A stretch of DNA of 6,059 nt from assembly GCA_001796865.1 (NCBI GenBank), contig MGNQ01000020.1:64054-70112 (forward strand), given 5' to 3'. Positions 5,566-6,059 of this stretch are shown here, piece after piece (positions within the stretch are counted from its first letter, which is position 1; every line of letters starts with the position of its first letter). The notes beneath the pieces are model-generated. The model was not told where the DNA came from and ran no database searches. It saw only the letters and a list, made by a program, of their open reading frames with translations. The position numbers and the translations under genes were made by a program. This DNA comes from Chloroflexi bacterium RBG_16_56_11 (GTDB taxonomy: Bacteria; Chloroflexota; Dehalococcoidia; Dehalococcoidales; RBG-16-60-22).

Positions 5566-5636
5566 ATTTTTCTCTCCGGGGATTGGCATACAAACAGCAT
5601 ACAACCTCTGCATTCGATATTCAAGACCTCTTCCAT
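5556..5636 (-). CDS. Very small cysteine-containing ORF, 26 aa, overlapping the next ORF
   Basis: The frame encodes 26 residues beginning MEEVLNIECRGCMLFVCQ, with a C-x2-C pair at 9 and 12 and a third cysteine at 17. Its start is unusually well supported: AAGGAGG at 5650-5644, 7 nt before ATG 5636, the best ribosome binding site in this part of the window. Its TAA (5558-5556) overlaps the following ORF start, a layout typical of translational coupling or of a leader peptide controlling downstream genes. The Cys spacing could bind a metal or sense redox state, but with so few residues this is speculative. No known leader-peptide codon run is present. It may be a real small protein, a regulatory uORF, or coincidence. 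Confidence 0.45.
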   Translation of the reverse strand: MEEVLNIECRGCMLFVCQSPERKIWK

Positions 5637-5700
5637 CGGTCCGCCTCCTTGCCGGAATCAGTTCTCTCTCCAGATTGTGCCAACTAGCGGGAGTCGAGTA

Positions 5701-5715
5701 AGTAATCCAATTACT
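5701..5715. promoter_or_regulatory. Inverted repeat AGTAAT-CCA-ATTACT, candidate operator
   Basis: A perfect 6-bp inverted repeat with a 3-bp spacer sits 51 nt upstream of the small-ORF ribosome binding site. The short spacing and AT content fit a dimer-binding site better than an RNA terminator. A further GAGTAA occurs nearby at 5744-5749. Confidence 0.35.
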
Positions 5716-5898
5716 GCCCGGCCCCCTGACTTTCCCCCGAAATGAGTAACACCGCTGGTTTGAGACCATCCATTGTTTCACCATACTCACTCGGGGGGTT
5801 TCGTGTCATTCATGAGTCCGCCCCGGTTAAAAACACGACTGTGTAATCATCTTAGTCCACAATAGGCTCGGTAATGGTCAATACCTGAACCTGTAAGT

Positions 5899-5927
5899 TT
5901 TATATCCTGATGGCGTTATGCTATAAT
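5899..5927 (+). promoter_or_regulatory. Sigma-70-type extended -10 promoter for the right-edge gene
   Basis: A perfect -10 TATAAT (5922-5927) is preceded by the extended element TG-C (5919-5921). At 17 nt spacing there is a -35 TTTATA (5899-5904) matching 4 of 6 consensus bases. Transcription should begin near 5934, giving a leader of about 84 nt before ATG 6018. Confidence 0.7.
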
Positions 5928-5966
5928 TTCATTCCAAGTCACGTCTTCCGGGGTATTAAGCATTGA

Positions 5967-5983
5967 GATTTCCCGGTGAAATC
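5967..5983 (+). repeat. Inverted repeat in the 5' leader of the right-edge gene
   Basis: GATTTC (5967-5972) and GAAATC (5978-5983) are perfect inverted arms around CCGGT. An outer, competing pair TGAGA (5964-5968) and TCTCA (5990-5994) overlaps the first arm. The two foldings are mutually exclusive, so the leader may switch, or the element may be a protein site. There is no match to a riboswitch I recognise. Confidence 0.4.
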
Positions 5984-6017
5984 GCCTGGTCTCATCCTAA
6001 AACGAAGGGAGTTGCCC

Positions 6018-6059
6018 ATGGATTCAAAGAACGCCGCCGCGGTTTACGAAGTAATCAAC
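6018..6059 (+). CDS. Start of an unidentified gene, 3' end outside window
   Basis: Only 14 codons are visible (MDSKNAAAVYEVIN), running to the right edge without a stop. ATG 6018 has a purine-rich ribosome binding site (AAGGGAG, 6 nt upstream) and lies downstream of the strong extended -10 promoter at 5899-5927, so a real gene is likely. The product cannot be identified from this fragment. Confidence 0.65.
   Translation, partial: MDSKNAAAVYEVIN

Larger units (their letters stand above)
5637..6017. other. Divergent intergenic region
   Basis: This 381-bp stretch separates the minus-strand small-ORF operon from the plus-strand partial gene. It contains one convincing plus-strand promoter (5899-5927), a leader inverted repeat (5967-5983) and the inverted repeat AGTAAT-CCA-ATTACT (5701-5715). 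No convincing minus-strand promoter was found: TTGACC at 5881-5876 lacks a good -10. The minus-strand frame open from 5790 shows no protein-family signal. Confidence 0.6.

Noticed and set aside
5670..5685. TTGGCAC on the minus strand, similar to a sigma-54 -24 element
   Set aside because: The required GC of the -12 element is absent at the right spacing (AATCTGGAG follows).
5566..5790. N-terminal extension of the 46-aa ORF to 121 aa
   Set aside because: The frame is open, but its start lacks a ribosome binding site, the added sequence has no recognisable pattern, and ATG 5565 has its own GGAG.
1..6059. CRISPR, defence island, transposon or phage module
   Set aside because: No repeat-spacer array, terminal inverted repeats, transposase, recombinase or known defence-protein motifs are visible on either strand.

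Overview
The window reads as a moderately GC-rich bacterial chromosome segment. Its genes are short and mostly on the minus strand, with good AGGAGG-type ribosome binding sites in front of several of them. The mix (tandem universal stress protein, YcbL-type metallo-beta-lactamase hydrolase, secreted protein with carboxypeptidase-regulatory-like and fibronectin III domains, pilin-like N-terminus) would fit an environmental Chloroflexota/Dehalococcoidia-like genome. That placement is an impression from gene content and is not proven. There is no rRNA, tRNA, CRISPR array, transposase or phage gene in the window.

Layout from left to right. (1) Positions 1623 to 1, minus strand: a 72-aa MerR/BldC-like helix-turn-helix protein is followed 66 nt later by a large secreted multidomain protein that runs off the left edge. 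They probably form one transcription unit. Upstream of the regulator lie helically phased short direct repeats and a 14-bp palindrome. (2) 2557 to 1919, minus: a compact metallo-beta-lactamase hydrolase with all metal ligands, closed by a strong 12-bp-stem terminator. (3) 3992 to 2732, minus: a two-gene unit of a stand-alone receiver domain lacking every catalytic receiver residue and, 16 nt further on, a tandem-domain UspA protein. A hairpin with a T-tract lies just upstream of this unit. (4) 4157 to 4309, plus: a 50-aa peptide that is little more than a type IV pilin-like hydrophobic N-terminus. (5) 5636 to 4358, minus: a 26-aa cysteine-containing small ORF with an excellent ribosome binding site overlaps a 46-aa small protein, which precedes a D-2-hydroxyacid dehydrogenase. 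(6) 5637 to 6017: a divergent intergenic region with a convincing extended -10 promoter for a plus-strand gene, of which only the first 14 codons are visible.

Functionally, three units look regulatory or stress-related: the HTH plus surface protein, the pseudo-receiver plus Usp, and the small-ORF operon ahead of the dehydrogenase. No complete, clearly new multi-gene system is evident. The most interesting items are the phased repeats ahead of the BldC-like gene, the phosphorylation-dead receiver coupled to UspA, the pilin-like micro-protein and the overlapping small ORFs.
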